From: Fibrobacterota bacterium
GTDB taxonomy: Bacteria; Fibrobacterota; Chitinivibrionia; Chitinivibrionales; Chitinispirillaceae
Reading direction: 5' to 3'
NCBI GenBank assembly: GCA_023436145.1
Contig: JAEZKP010000104.1
Span: 28,633 to 92,632, forward strand
Length of the DNA stretch: 64,000 nucleotides
Both the position numbers and the translations under genes were made by a program. The notes under the pieces are model-generated. The model had not been told where the DNA came from and made no database searches. It saw only the letters and a program-made list of their open reading frames with translations. Within the stretch, counting starts at the first letter, position 1; each line of letters starts with the position of its first letter. Below, piece after piece: positions 34,907 to 44,858 of the stretch.

Positions 34907-36550
34907 ATGATGGGTATGTTTTGTTTTCAATGTGAACAGACTGCTAAAGGTGCAGGTTGTACAGTTTCCGGAGTATGTGGAAAACAGCCTGATGTTGCAG
35001 CACTTCAGGATTTGCTTGTCCACCAGTTGAAAGGAATCGGATATCTGGCAAATTCCCTCAGGAAAATGGGTATTAAGAACACTGGTGCAGACATATTCAC
35101 CATTGAAGCTTTATTTACCACTGTGACCAATGTCAATTTCGATTCACAGGATATAATTGAGATACTTAAAAAAGGCGCGATTCTGAAAACTCGTCTTTAC
35201 AACCAGTTATTAAATTCCGGGGCAGACAAACAAGATTACCCTGAAGCTGTTCTTTTCACACTGGCATCAACCGATACCGAAATGATTGCACAGGGAGTTG
35301 AATATGGGATATTAGCGGAGCAACCAAATGAGGATATCCGTTCATTGCAGCAGCTTTTGATTTATGGTCTCAAAGGAATGGCTGCATATGCTGATCATGC
35401 TTACATTCTGGGGAAAACCGATGATGCAATATTTGCTTTCTTTCATGAAGCACTTTCATATCTCAATAACGAAGAACCAACAGTCGATGCGCTGGTCGCT
35501 TTACTTATGAAGTGCGGAGAAGTCAATGTACGTACTATGGAGATTCTAGATGAAGCAAACACCAGCCGCTTTGGCCATCCCGAGCCAACTCAGGTCTCCA
35601 CCTCATGGAAAAAAGGGCCTGCTATTATTGTAAGCGGCCATGATCTTCTTGACCTTGACGAGCTTTTGAAGCAGACAGAAGGCAAAGGTGTCAATGTTTA
35701 CACCCACGGCGAAATGCTTCCTGCTCATGGATACCCGCAACTCAGAAAATACAAACATCTGGCAGGTCATTTTGGCACAGCATGGCAGAATCAGCAGAAA
35801 GAGTTTGATAATATACCTGCGGTTTTTCTTTTTACTACTAACTGCATTCAGAAGCCACGGGATACTTATTTTCAGAACGTATTCACCACCGGACTGGTCG
35901 GGTGGCCAGGAGTGAAGCATGTAAAAAATCACGATTTTTCATCTGTAATAGACCGGGCAAAAGAACTCGCCGGTCTTCCGGAAAAAGAAGGTGCAACGCT
36001 GACTACCGGATTTGGAAGAAACGCGGTTCTGGGTGTTGCAGATAAGGTTATCGATGCTGTTAAAGGTGGTGCCATAAAGCACTTCTTTTTAGTGGGTGGA
36101 TGTGATGGTGCAAAACCGGGACGCAATTATTACACTGAATTTGTGGAAAAGACGCCCAAAGATACGGTAGTGTTGACACTTGCCTGTGGCAAATTCCGGT
36201 TCAACCATCTTGATCTTGGCACAATTGGTGGAATTCCCCGTCTTCTGGATATTGGTCAATGTAATGATGCATATTCTGCTGTAAAGATCGCCCAGGCGTT
36301 AGCCGGTGCTTTCAACTGCGGTATCAACGATCTACCGCTCTCACTGGTTCTTTCCTGGTATGAGCAGAAAGCAGTTGTCATTCTGTTGTCGCTACTTTAT
36401 CTGGGGATCAAAAATATACGTCTGGGACCATCCCTGCCAGCGTTCATTTCACCAAATATTCTTTCATTTCTGGTGCAGAATTTTAATATCAAACCAATCA
36501 GCACTGCTGAAGAAGACCTCAATGCCATATTAAAACCAATAGCAGCATAG
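34907..36550 (+). CDS. hcp: Hydroxylamine reductase / hybrid-cluster protein
   Basis: 547 residues; a cytoplasmic iron-sulphur protein that reduces hydroxylamine in vitro and acts on nitric oxide in cells. The N-terminal cysteines 6, 9, 18 and 24 (CFQCEQT...GCTVSGVC) match the class with a tight CxxC cluster found in strict anaerobes. Hybrid-cluster ligands are visible later: YTHGEMLPAHGYP, FTTNCIQKP, VGGCDGAKPGRNYY, TLACGKFRFN and DIGQCNDAYSA. AAGGAG precedes the start (two adjacent in-frame ATG). An FNR-type box lies upstream. A terminator follows. Confidence 0.96.
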   Translation: MMGMFCFQCEQTAKGAGCTVSGVCGKQPDVAALQDLLVHQLKGIGYLANSLRKMGIKNTGADIFTIEALFTTVTNVNFDSQDIIEILKKGAILKTRLYNQLLNSGADKQDYPEAVLFTLASTDTEMIAQGVEYGILAEQPNEDIRSLQQLLIYGLKGMAAYADHAYILGKTDDAIFAFFHEALSYLNNEEPTVDALVALLMKCGEVNVRTMEILDEANTSRFGHPEPTQVSTSWKKGPAIIVSGHDLLDLDELLKQTEGKGVNVYTHGEMLPAHGYPQLRKYKHLAGHFGTAWQNQQKEFDNIPAVFLFTTNCIQKPRDTYFQNVFTTGLVGWPGVKHVKNHDFSSVIDRAKELAGLPEKEGATLTTGFGRNAVLGVADKVIDAVKGGAIKHFFLVGGCDGAKPGRNYYTEFVEKTPKDTVVLTLACGKFRFNHLDLGTIGGIPRLLDIGQCNDAYSAVKIAQALAGAFNCGINDLPLSLVLSWYEQKAVVILLSLLYLGIKNIRLGPSLPAFISPNILSFLVQNFNIKPISTAEEDLNAILKPIAA

Positions 36551-36563
36551 CTGAAGCTACCTT

Positions 36564-36590
36564 AAAAAGAGGGGGGTTCCCCTCTTTTTT
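36564..36590 (+). terminator. Rho-independent terminator of hcp
   Basis: AAAGAGGGG, a four-base loop, then CCCCTCTTTTTT: a 9-bp stem with a T run, 14 bases past the hcp stop. Confidence 0.9.
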
Positions 36591-36620
36591 CATCTTACAG
36601 TATCTCTCTATTAAAATCTT

Positions 36621-36662
36621 AAAAAAAAAAGCTGCTTTTCATTTAATTACATGAAAAGCAGC
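36621..36662 (-). terminator. Rho-independent terminator of the MCP-porin-PBP operon
   Basis: On the minus strand GCTGCTTTTCAT and ATGAAAAGCAGC (36662-36651 with 36642-36631) make a 12-bp stem followed by ten T. It lies 25 bases past the stop of the gene at 36688. Confidence 0.9.
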
Positions 36663-36687
36663 CTTACATTTTCTGTCCAGCCGGGAA

Positions 36688-37101
36688 TTAATTAACTGTC
36701 AATACTTTAACTCCTTCTGGTGCAGTGTCTTTGGGGACATATCCAACAACCCCGGCATTTTCTTTAACAAAGGATAGCATTTCGGATACACTTTTTTTAA
36801 CCGCTGGAGCGCTGCTTCCACCTCTTATCTGCTGAGCAAGCCAGAATGATTTGTAATCTGCGGTTCCCATTCCCACTACTTCACTTAAAAACGAAACTGC
36901 AGCGGGATTGTCCAGCGCCAGGTTAACCGGTGCAACACTGTTTCCACTAATGTTATCCAGCTTTCCTGTGTAGAGTCGCTTCAGCTCAGCAGAAGAAACT
37001 GAAGACAGCGGGTTGTCTTTATTTACAATCATCACATAATCTCCACAAAAAGCGGTTACAGCCCAACCCCAGATCGCTATTGATACTATAATCCATTTCA
37101 T
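36688..37101 (-). CDS. Small exported phosphate-binding-protein-like domain
   Basis: 137 residues from the ATG at 37101 (AGGAGG upstream). Signal peptide MKWIIVSIAIWGWAVTAFC|G. The mature part (VIVNKDNPLSSVSSAELKRL read as MIVNKDNPLSS, SAELKRLYTGKL; AVVSFLSEVVG-like VSFLSEVVGMG; NAGVVGYVPKD) matches the PBP-like / PstS-like small proteins that cover about half of a normal periplasmic binding protein. No transporter subunits accompany it. Last gene of a three-gene operon after a porin-like protein (13 bp) and a chemoreceptor. It probably offers a ligand-binding or sensing partner rather than phosphate import; inference. Confidence 0.75.
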   Translation of the reverse strand: MKWIIVSIAIWGWAVTAFCGDYVMIVNKDNPLSSVSSAELKRLYTGKLDNISGNSVAPVNLALDNPAAVSFLSEVVGMGTADYKSFWLAQQIRGGSSAPAVKKSVSEMLSFVKENAGVVGYVPKDTAPEGVKVLTVN

Positions 37102-37114
37102 AAATGATTTCCTC

Positions 37115-38416
37115 CTAAAAAGCGATGTAAAATTGAGTTCCAATACCAGAAATATCTTCATCCGGAGTTGGCTCTGTCATCATTAAACGGGTAAAATTGT
37201 ACTCAAGTTTTATTCCAAAATTGGTAAAGGCTCTGAAATTAACTCCACCCATGAATTTTTGATACCCATCGGACATAATAGTAATGTTGTTAAGTGGGCT
37301 ATTTAAACGATCCTTATATTCCACATATTCATAATAGGCATAAGGTGTGATTCTCAATTTTTCTCTTTTCAAAACATCCACGGAACCTATTACATAAGTG
37401 GCAAGGGTTCCACTGGTATTAGCATTATCTTTACGGTGATCAATAATCCGCTGGTAATTAACCTCAGCCTGTAAGGTAGTTCTCCATTTGCTTAGGCGTA
37501 AATCACCACCTATCACATTTTCCCTGTACTTGAATGTATCAACATCTGCAAACCGGGATTCAAAAGCAAAGGTATTTAAGTCTTTAATGGTATAAACAGC
37601 ATAACGCAGTTTAGTATTGACCCGGCCAGTATAACCACTGAACCCGATATTGAATTCATCCAACAAAGGAAGATTTAACCGCATCTGACCACCAGCAGAC
37701 AGATCTTTCACTTTATATAATGATTGATTATCTCTGCCAGAGGAGAAGTAGAGTGAATACGACAAATCGGCATCACCGATAAAAAATTTACCCTCATCCA
37801 TAATTCCCAACTGTGATTTAGGAAAAATCTGAGCATAGCTGTACTGTGTAGGTTGACTAATAGTCATTATCACAGGTGAGCCATGATCTACATTCCATAT
37901 TCCTGCCGGAGTGATAAACTTTCCAAAAGACAAGTTGAAATATCGGTTAAGATAGACTGAAAACAACGCTCGCTCAACAGAAAATGATCCCCAATCAAAG
38001 ATTGTTATACCTCTTTGAATCTTATTTTTCTGAGCCAGTTTAGGAGTTACCCAAACCGAGTCTGATCCGGGAACAAATGGCAGCATTTCAGGTACAATCC
38101 AGCGTTGTCCGACTGAATCCTGGTAATAAACCGGCTCATCCTGAAAACTTAGTTCAGCTAAAAACCTCAAATTTTTATTTGGTCGGAAACTGGTATACAA
38201 GTTAAAGTGATCAAGACTGAAATTGGCTTTTTCATCCATTTTATCGATGGAACGCACAATTGATTCATCCTTGGGGAAATACTTGGTAATTGCCATATCG
38301 GCAAACCCGAAAATTTGTAATTTATCATCACTTTGTGCCACAATTGACATGCAGATCGTTGTTACTGCAATCAAGGCTTTACTACTTATGCCATTTTTTT
38401 TTTTTTGAGTAATCAT
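37115..38416 (-). CDS. Porin-like outer-membrane beta-barrel
   Basis: 433 residues from the ATG at 38416. It has a signal-type helix (SKALIAVTTICMSIVAQS) and a long alternation of polar and aromatic residues (NLYTSFRPNKNLRFLAELSF; YFNLSFGKFITPAGIWN; ITPYAYYEYVEYKD) ending in TQFYIAF with a C-terminal Phe, as expected of outer-membrane barrels. The KFITPAGIWNVDHGSP block resembles OprO/OprP-like or alginate-type porins. The substrate is unknown. Pairing with a phosphate-binding-like protein and a chemoreceptor suggests a sensing or uptake unit. Confidence 0.75.
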   Translation of the reverse strand: MITQKKKNGISSKALIAVTTICMSIVAQSDDKLQIFGFADMAITKYFPKDESIVRSIDKMDEKANFSLDHFNLYTSFRPNKNLRFLAELSFQDEPVYYQDSVGQRWIVPEMLPFVPGSDSVWVTPKLAQKNKIQRGITIFDWGSFSVERALFSVYLNRYFNLSFGKFITPAGIWNVDHGSPVIMTISQPTQYSYAQIFPKSQLGIMDEGKFFIGDADLSYSLYFSSGRDNQSLYKVKDLSAGGQMRLNLPLLDEFNIGFSGYTGRVNTKLRYAVYTIKDLNTFAFESRFADVDTFKYRENVIGGDLRLSKWRTTLQAEVNYQRIIDHRKDNANTSGTLATYVIGSVDVLKREKLRITPYAYYEYVEYKDRLNSPLNNITIMSDGYQKFMGGVNFRAFTNFGIKLEYNFTRLMMTEPTPDEDISGIGTQFYIAF

Positions 38417-38531
38417 GCTTTTACCTCTTTTTCTGAAAAGTGAATAAAACAATTGCTATAGGACCTTTTTTTGGCTTCCATGCCATCCCCTTTCTTAATA
38501 AGACCAAAATGTTTATGTGAAATTCCCCGGG

Positions 38532-40106
38532 TTATAGTATAAATTGCTTGACTGTTTCAGTAAGCTCCATGGAAAGTTGTTGCAATTCCTTAACACTATG
38601 TTCGATCTCTTCTGCACCTTTGGCGGATGTTAAAGCAGCCTCATCGACTGTGACAAAACCATTGGAAATCCGGTTCATCTCTTCAGCCCATGTGTTTACA
38701 TCTGAAGAGATCATTTCTGCATTTGAGGAAGTCCGGCTGCCGATCTGGGCGATTCCGGCAATAGTAGAACTTTGCTCATCTACTGCTACAACTATTGATT
38801 GAGAGATTGCATTTATCTCGTTTACAACAGAGGCTATTTCTGTTATTACAGCAATAGCATTTTTTGTCTTTGCCTGGATACCTTCAATCTGACTGGCGAT
38901 CTGGTTGGTGGCACCATCAGTCTGCTGGGCCAGTGTTTTAATCTCTCTGGCAACCACTGCAAATCCCTTTCCTGCATCTCCAGCGCTGGCAGCTTCTATA
39001 GTGGCATTAAGGGCAAGCAGTTTCGTCTGTTGAGCGATGTTATTAATAACATCATTGATTGTCGTGATCTCTTTAGCAGCATTTCCCAGAGCCTGCATAA
39101 CTGATTGAGCCTCATTGACTTTAGTAGAAGCAGTTGCTGCAATTCTGGATTCATTGCCACAATTTTGGGCCACTTCATTCAATGAGGCATTCATTTCCTC
39201 CAGGGAACTGGCCACAGACTGTATTGAAGTAGTCACCTCATTTGAAGAATTTTTCATATTTTCTATTCTGGTCATGGCTTCTGAAATTGACTTGGATACA
39301 GTCTGAGATTTGTCTGTCATTTTGACCGAGTTGGAAGCCATTATTTCACTGACTGAAGAAAGTGTTTTTATTGCTACTGAAATCCTGTCTGCTCCATTGG
39401 AAGTAACAGAAAGAGATTGACGAAGTGATTCTATCGCCGTATTGACAGATTCAGCCATCTGAGCGGTTTCATCTGCAGTTTCGACTTTGCAATGTCTGGT
39501 AAGATCCCTCTGCCCCAGTGCTTTCATTGCATTCTGCACTGATTCCAATGGTTTTACTATACGCGAACTGAAAAGAAGAGCTATTACCACCGAAAGCAAT
39601 ATAAGTCCCAGTCCTATTATCAAAAGTAGCAAAAATGAGGAACGGACATTCACATCGATGTATGAAGTTGACACACCTACTACTACTGTTCCATATGATT
39701 GAGTTCCAAATTTAATTTGAGTGGCCTTTTCAAGATAAGTACCATTTTTTAACGGTTTGATATCGAAATTTGAACGGGTTTCAGCAACTGTTACGCTATC
39801 AGGATTATAAGCACTAAGAAACTTGCCTGTATTATCATATATCAATATATAGGAAACGGCTCCAATTCCTTTGGTTACATTAAAACCTTCAGCTATAGCA
39901 TCAAACCGGTCAGAATCAAGAGCGACACCAAGACCAAAAGCCAGAAGATCTGCTGTGGCAGTAACCTGTGCAGAGAGTACACTCTGTAACTCTGTTTTTT
40001 TATTGGTAGGAAAATAGATCAAAGTAAAAAGGCTCATAACCAGAACAGAAATTACTGGTAATAAAGCGATCTTATTTCTAATTCGTGTTTTAAAAAATCC
40101 AAACAT
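38532..40106 (-). CDS. Methyl-accepting chemotaxis protein
   Basis: 524 residues from the ATG at 40106 (AGAGGT upstream). Membrane helix about 12-30 (LLPVISVLVMSLFTLIYF), a periplasmic single-Cache-like sensor of about 120 residues, second helix (SFLLLLIIGLGLILLSVVIAL), HAMP (VKPLESVQNAMKALGQRD), and a signalling hairpin with the tip NIAQQTKLLALNATIEAASA and GKGFAVVAREIKTLA. The first gene of the operon with the porin and the binding-protein-like gene, so the receptor may watch what these two proteins handle. Function as a chemoreceptor is certain at family level; the ligand is unknown. Confidence 0.93.
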   Translation of the reverse strand: MFGFFKTRIRNKIALLPVISVLVMSLFTLIYFPTNKKTELQSVLSAQVTATADLLAFGLGVALDSDRFDAIAEGFNVTKGIGAVSYILIYDNTGKFLSAYNPDSVTVAETRSNFDIKPLKNGTYLEKATQIKFGTQSYGTVVVGVSTSYIDVNVRSSFLLLLIIGLGLILLSVVIALLFSSRIVKPLESVQNAMKALGQRDLTRHCKVETADETAQMAESVNTAIESLRQSLSVTSNGADRISVAIKTLSSVSEIMASNSVKMTDKSQTVSKSISEAMTRIENMKNSSNEVTTSIQSVASSLEEMNASLNEVAQNCGNESRIAATASTKVNEAQSVMQALGNAAKEITTINDVINNIAQQTKLLALNATIEAASAGDAGKGFAVVAREIKTLAQQTDGATNQIASQIEGIQAKTKNAIAVITEIASVVNEINAISQSIVVAVDEQSSTIAGIAQIGSRTSSNAEMISSDVNTWAEEMNRISNGFVTVDEAALTSAKGAEEIEHSVKELQQLSMELTETVKQFIL

Positions 40107-40689
40107 GATACCTCTTTTATAACTGTGGTTTCGCAAAATTATCTTCAATTCTATCCTAATGACTTCACTGAGGTCAAGAAATTTGTTGCCAGAAAACGAC
40201 AACACTACACAACCGTTTTTATTTTTCGTTTATCTCAATAACTTAGACAGAGGACTGCCCGATAATACAACGTATTTAGTATCTGAGGTTTCTTCTTTCC
40301 TCCACTCGGAATCTTATTCTGAGACACCTATTGTTTTGTATCCAGAAGTTTTTTGATGGATTGAGCTGAAAAAGCAGGTATTTGTAAAGCGAAATTGCTT
40401 AATAATATCTGAAATAATGGATCATAATATTGGTATCCGTTAACATGACCAGAGCATGACCGATTTAGGGCATTTTGAGCAGGAACTAATTATTACTATT
40501 CGAATTGTTCTGATTAAATTTTTTTATGGTTCTTTTTATTTCAATTAAATATTTTATCCAGCCAATACCTGGGTAGTTACGAACATTATTTTATGCAACT
40601 TGAGGTCCCCGGCAATTCCTCCCTGATTTCAGCCTCTTTTAAAAAAATGCTTTTTTTACATCATTAAAATTGAAAGGTTTAGTATTTTT
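40107..40689. other. Divergent intergenic region, nothing recognised
   Basis: 583 bp between the chemoreceptor gene and the lamin-tail gene. AT-rich. Short frames occur but none has a ribosome-binding site or resembles a protein. No repeat, tRNA or clear operator found. Confidence 0.5.
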
Positions 40690-42027
40690 ATGAGCCGTAA
40701 AATATTACTGAAAACAGCAACCGCTATTATTTCATCGGTTGTAATAACATATCCAGAGGTGATTATATCAGAAAGCCATTACAATTTGATCAGTTTACCA
40801 GTCTATGTCAACGAAGTTCTTTCAAATGCCGGTGGGCCAGATCAATCTAATGCCATTGAGCTTTTCAATCCTAATGATGCTGCGGTGGAAATCGGTGGAT
40901 GGTATTTGACAGACAATAAGGACACTCCCAGGAAATTTAAAATTCCCTCAGGAACCAGTATTGAAGCCAAAGGTTTTATTTTTTTTACTGAGCAGGATTT
41001 TAATAAAGATTCTACAGATCCCAAATCTTTTTCTTTAAGCTCTTATGGTGACGGAGCTTATATATTTTGCACGGACAGTGTAGACTCCTTAAGTGGATTC
41101 AGTCATGGTTTTGATTTTAATGCATGTGACAAGGGCATCTCTTTGGGTAGAGTGGTAGACAATTCAGGAAGAGAACATTTTGTCCCTATGAAAGAAATCA
41201 CTCTAGGCAGTAAAAACAGTGATCCTGTTGTTGGCCCACTGGTAATAACAGAAATCTGTTATAATGCCAAAAATGGCGCAGATTACCTTATCCTGAAAAA
41301 TGTCTCTGATAAATCAGTATCCCCTTGTGATCCGGATAGACCTTTAAATACATGGAGAATATTCGAAATCGATTTTTACTTTCCTAAAAATGTTATCATA
41401 AATCCAGGAGAATCGATTTTGGTAATACCAAATACCATTACAGAGACTTTGTTTCGCCAGCTTTACTTATTACCATCCTCGGTTAAAATGTTCCCTTATT
41501 TCGGTGATTTGGATGAAAAAGGTAAAAAAATCAGCCTTGAAAAGCCTTTAGCGCCTTATTTCGACCCGGATATTGATGAAGTAGATTCTATTATTCCCTA
41601 TATGCTTGTGGATGAAATCATATACGGTAATTCTGATCCCTGGCCTGCCTGTGAATTGGGGACAGCACTTTGCAAAACAGACCCTCTTGCTTTTGGAGAT
41701 GATCCTTCAGTGTGGATCGTCAAACAAACCTCACCTGGAGCGGTAACCAGTATCTTCCCCGGGAAATCTGCAAAATCACCAACTATGAATGTGAATTGGA
41801 ATTTGAAGGATAATTTATTACAATTTGTTTTCTACAGGAGTTCCAATATAAAAGTCAATCTATACGACATCTCCGGCAGATCAGTTTTTTCGTATTCCTC
41901 ATTTTGCAAACCAGGTTCTTATTCTATTCCCTGTGATATGAGATCCAGAACTGCTGGTACTTATGTATTGAAAATTGAAACTGGTAAGGATCAAGTACAA
42001 TTATTGAAAATACCCAATTTGAAATAA
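40690..42027 (+). CDS. Secreted lamin-tail-domain protein with C-terminal sorting-like domain
   Basis: 445 residues. A basic, hydrophobic N-terminus (MSRKILLKTATAIISSVVI) is probably a signal peptide. A lamin-tail domain occupies about 35-160: VYVNEVLSNAG, NAIELFNPNDAAVEIGGWYL, KFKIPSGTSIEAKGFIFFT. A second, diverged copy follows from about 185 (VITEICYNAKNGADYLILKNVS). The last 80 residues, NIKVNLYDISGRSVFSYSS then GTYVLKIETGKDQVQLLKI, have the form of type-A C-terminal domains recognised by the type IX secretion system. So it is predicted to be displayed on or released from the outer membrane. Lamin-tail domains occur with nucleases and surface proteins; no catalytic domain is seen. Confidence 0.75.
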   Translation: MSRKILLKTATAIISSVVITYPEVIISESHYNLISLPVYVNEVLSNAGGPDQSNAIELFNPNDAAVEIGGWYLTDNKDTPRKFKIPSGTSIEAKGFIFFTEQDFNKDSTDPKSFSLSSYGDGAYIFCTDSVDSLSGFSHGFDFNACDKGISLGRVVDNSGREHFVPMKEITLGSKNSDPVVGPLVITEICYNAKNGADYLILKNVSDKSVSPCDPDRPLNTWRIFEIDFYFPKNVIINPGESILVIPNTITETLFRQLYLLPSSVKMFPYFGDLDEKGKKISLEKPLAPYFDPDIDEVDSIIPYMLVDEIIYGNSDPWPACELGTALCKTDPLAFGDDPSVWIVKQTSPGAVTSIFPGKSAKSPTMNVNWNLKDNLLQFVFYRSSNIKVNLYDISGRSVFSYSSFCKPGSYSIPCDMRSRTAGTYVLKIETGKDQVQLLKIPNLK

Positions 42028-42322
42028 CCATGTGATTAAGGAAGCCCCTGTAAAAGCGGCTTTCTGCATCCGGTTTCCGGCTACCAATAGGATTCTTTTT
42101 GACTTGAATCAGTGTCGATTTTTCTGGTACGGCACTATTTTGAAAATAGGGTTCCATAGTAATTAAGCAGGCCAATTTTCAGACATGTCCTGCCGGTTTT
42201 TCCGCAGCAGACTACTGTGATTAACATAGCTTTGAGCCGGCTAATTAAGAGTGCTTTAACGTTGCAGTTTTTTTCCAGAGCCAGAACATTGCAGGTAAAA
42301 TCTACAAACTGCTGAATTGGGG
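42028..42322. other. Intergenic region between convergent surface-protein genes
   Basis: About 295 bp. A weak hairpin (GAAGCC...GGCTTTC, 42039-42065) shortly after the lamin-tail stop may end that transcript. The rest contains nothing I recognise. Confidence 0.4.
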
Positions 42323-42356
42323 AAAATCAGCACCTTGAAATCATTAAAGGTGCTGA
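42323..42356 (-). terminator. Terminator after the first CotH-like gene
   Basis: On the minus strand TCAGCACCTT (42356-42347) pairs with AAGGTGCTGA (42336-42327) as a 10-bp stem, then TTTTCC. It is 26 bases past the stop of the gene at 42382. Confidence 0.75.
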
Positions 42357-42381
42357 TCTGAAAATAAATGATAAACAAAAA

Positions 42382-44625
42382 TTACTGCAGAGTAGTCATT
42401 AGAGAGTCCAGTGTTTTCAGTCGTTTTTTGGTCCATATTTTTAGTGAATCAACCTGACCTTCCCAGGTGGTGTCTTTCATCGCTCCCGGCTGTGAGCCAA
42501 ACATACTGTAGCATTCACCCATGGGCCAAGCTTCAAAGTTTCGCTGTGCCACGTTCTTTATTGGTTTTCTGACATCATCAACCAGCTTCTCAAAACCAGC
42601 ATCAGAGAGCAGATTTTCTCTGAGTTCTAGGTAACGCATCTTAACAGCCTGCTTAAACTCTGGCTGCGCCCACATCATTGTGTGCCAGTCTCCACTGCCC
42701 TTGCGGTTATCCAGAACATGCCAACCGGTTTTTTTGGAGGTACCACCCCATCCCATCTGCATATCAGTCATGTTACCCATAGCAAAATTATAATCCCAAA
42801 CCGGTCCAGCGGTGATAGGTTTATTACGTTCCTTGTACATGAAATGACTTCTTATCCAACCATCAACATTACGGGTTAATTCATTTAATATGTGGTTATT
42901 AACAAAAGAATTTACATCTACATACTTTTTCCAGTCACCGGCTGGTTTTGCATGCAATGCATCATGAAATTCCTGAATGTAATCAGTAATCCATTTTATC
43001 TGCTGTTGGTTAGGCTCAGCCGGATCGATGAGTTCAAGATCATCATAACATGTGGCTGTTGAATCTACTTTACCTCCCCCAAACATTCCACCTCCACCAG
43101 CGGTCATTTTTGTAGCACCAGTACACTCCAGTTTAATCATTCCACTGTCTTTTACTGCTTGATCGAATTTAAAAATATAACCTCCGGATAGTTTTTCCGG
43201 ATCGGTGTCTTCAGGTCTTAACTGTTTTAGGTTTAAAGTATTTTTCCGGTTCTTTATAGGCTGAACCAGACTATATATTCCTTCGTAGTCTTTCTTTTCC
43301 AGTCCGCTGTTATCCTGGTTAATAAATACTTCAGCAAAGCGATACTGAACAGTAGCCAGCCCCATCGCTTTTCCTAAATCGAATGCCAGGACATTTCTTA
43401 TAAGTGTATTATCTGTACAGGGTGATATCAGTGCCCAGTCAGAACCCGGGGGCATTCCAAGAACCGGATAATCGACGTCATTGTTATCATTATCCCATAG
43501 CTCGATACGATAGGGGGACTGTTTGAATGACATGGAGGATTGTCCACGGAGATGATAGCCAGCACGGCTTACCAGTGTCGGTGGATTACTTATGGATGCA
43601 ACTCCGTTAACCGGTTCGAATGTCATAAAGGCCAAATCGATAAAATTATATTTATCTTTTGGTTTGCCACCTCCGTAACCATCCATGATTATTATAGGTA
43701 TATCTGAAGTGTAGTCAAAGTCTCTGGCAATATATATTGCTGCACTGGGTTTTCCGGACATGTTGCCAGCCACAAATGCCGCTGCCCTCAACTGAGTTGT
43801 TTTACTTATAGTAACACTCTGACCATTGTAAAGTGTTGATGTATTAGTCGGCAACGTACCATTGGTAGTATAACGTATCTCTGAATCGGGAATTTTGGAA
43901 CTCATGGTAAGTGTAAAACTGGATTTGAATGTCTTACTAGGCTCTGAAAACTCGATATCTCCAATCATAGCGGTATTTGTGCCGGAGCTGCTATCTAAAA
44001 GAGTAATGAAGGATAGATCAGCTATTGGTTCGGTGACTGGAATTGAAACTGTCCTTTTCCCCTGTTTTGTGATGTTTAAGGTATCAAAAGCATTGGTAGC
44101 TGCAATTTTTTTAATATCATTACCGCTCATTTTTTGATTCTGCTTTTTCCACAGCCACTGAGAGCCACATTTTGCAGCTTTCAGATTTGTTTTTTCATTT
44201 TCAGTACTAATACAAATAATAACTGTCTGAGACTTAGAAAGTGGGATGAGTTTATCCAGAGAAATGTTGTTCTGCTTTTCTAAAACAACCTTATTGAGCA
44301 ACACTCCATTTATTGAAAATACTGAAACAGCAGCATTGAAACAGTCCCCAAGTTCAAGCGTTCTGTTTTTTATCTGAAAAACACTGTTATATTTTCTGTT
44401 CAATGGATTAACAGCTGTGGTAGTTCCTTGAATCTTAAATTTTCCATTTGATCCAGATAAACAGGATAACTGAGATTTGCACAAAGATATTTGTGCCCCA
44501 CTAACCGGCTTACCGCTTTCATCTATCACTGTTCCCTGAAGATCAATTTCTGCAGCCTGGATTGGTATCACTAATCCTGCCATAATTGCCGAATATGCAT
44601 AGAAACGCTTTAAAAAAGTTTTCAT
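42382..44625 (-). CDS. Exported CotH-kinase-like protein, copy 1
   Basis: 747 residues. Signal peptide (SAIMAGLVIPIQA|AEI), then a carboxypeptidase-regulatory-like fold (LQGTVIDESGKPVSGAQISL), a linker, a chitobiase/hexosaminidase C-terminal-like domain at about 228-298 (FTLTMSSKIPDSEIRYTTNG; TQLRAAAFVAGNMSGKPS), and a CotH domain from about 310: GYHLRGQSSMSF, PYRIELWD, TLIRNVLAFDLG, AEVFINQDN, YEGIYSLVQPIKNRKN, GPVWDYNFAMGN. CotH proteins are secretory-pathway kinases. The aspartate of WDYN and the RGQSS block are kept. The Lys normally placed in KKSYRI/KKPYRI is Ser just before PYRI, with another Lys three residues earlier. Surface location is predicted; substrate unknown. Paralogous to the next gene. 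Confidence 0.85.
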   Translation of the reverse strand: MKTFLKRFYAYSAIMAGLVIPIQAAEIDLQGTVIDESGKPVSGAQISLCKSQLSCLSGSNGKFKIQGTTTAVNPLNRKYNSVFQIKNRTLELGDCFNAAVSVFSINGVLLNKVVLEKQNNISLDKLIPLSKSQTVIICISTENEKTNLKAAKCGSQWLWKKQNQKMSGNDIKKIAATNAFDTLNITKQGKRTVSIPVTEPIADLSFITLLDSSSGTNTAMIGDIEFSEPSKTFKSSFTLTMSSKIPDSEIRYTTNGTLPTNTSTLYNGQSVTISKTTQLRAAAFVAGNMSGKPSAAIYIARDFDYTSDIPIIIMDGYGGGKPKDKYNFIDLAFMTFEPVNGVASISNPPTLVSRAGYHLRGQSSMSFKQSPYRIELWDNDNNDVDYPVLGMPPGSDWALISPCTDNTLIRNVLAFDLGKAMGLATVQYRFAEVFINQDNSGLEKKDYEGIYSLVQPIKNRKNTLNLKQLRPEDTDPEKLSGGYIFKFDQAVKDSGMIKLECTGATKMTAGGGGMFGGGKVDSTATCYDDLELIDPAEPNQQQIKWITDYIQEFHDALHAKPAGDWKKYVDVNSFVNNHILNELTRNVDGWIRSHFMYKERNKPITAGPVWDYNFAMGNMTDMQMGWGGTSKKTGWHVLDNRKGSGDWHTMMWAQPEFKQAVKMRYLELRENLLSDAGFEKLVDDVRKPIKNVAQRNFEAWPMGECYSMFGSQPGAMKDTTWEGQVDSLKIWTKKRLKTLDSLMTTLQ

Positions 44626-44810
44626 TTTACAATTGCCTTCAAAAGAGGTTTAGTTGAATGAGAGATATTTTACGAATATTGCCTGATATTAAAATTTGTT
44701 GCAATCTTTATAAACAGAGTTCAAATATCCAAGTCCATTTTGGGTCAAATGAAAAACTCAGGGTTGTATCTACAGCATTCAAAAATCAGAGCAAGAAGTA
44801 GATACAACAC

Positions 44811-44846
44811 TTAAAAAAGAATCAACCCCGCTGAAAGTGGGGCTGA
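44811..44846 (-). terminator. Terminator after the second CotH-like gene
   Basis: On the minus strand TCAGCCCC (44846-44839) pairs with GGGGTTGA (44829-44822), including one G-U pair, then TTC and six T. It lies 13 bases past the stop. A further 11-bp inverted repeat (GTTGTATCTAC/GTAGATACAAC, 44763-44808) lies just downstream. Confidence 0.7.
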
Positions 44847-44858
44847 CTTGCAGTTATT

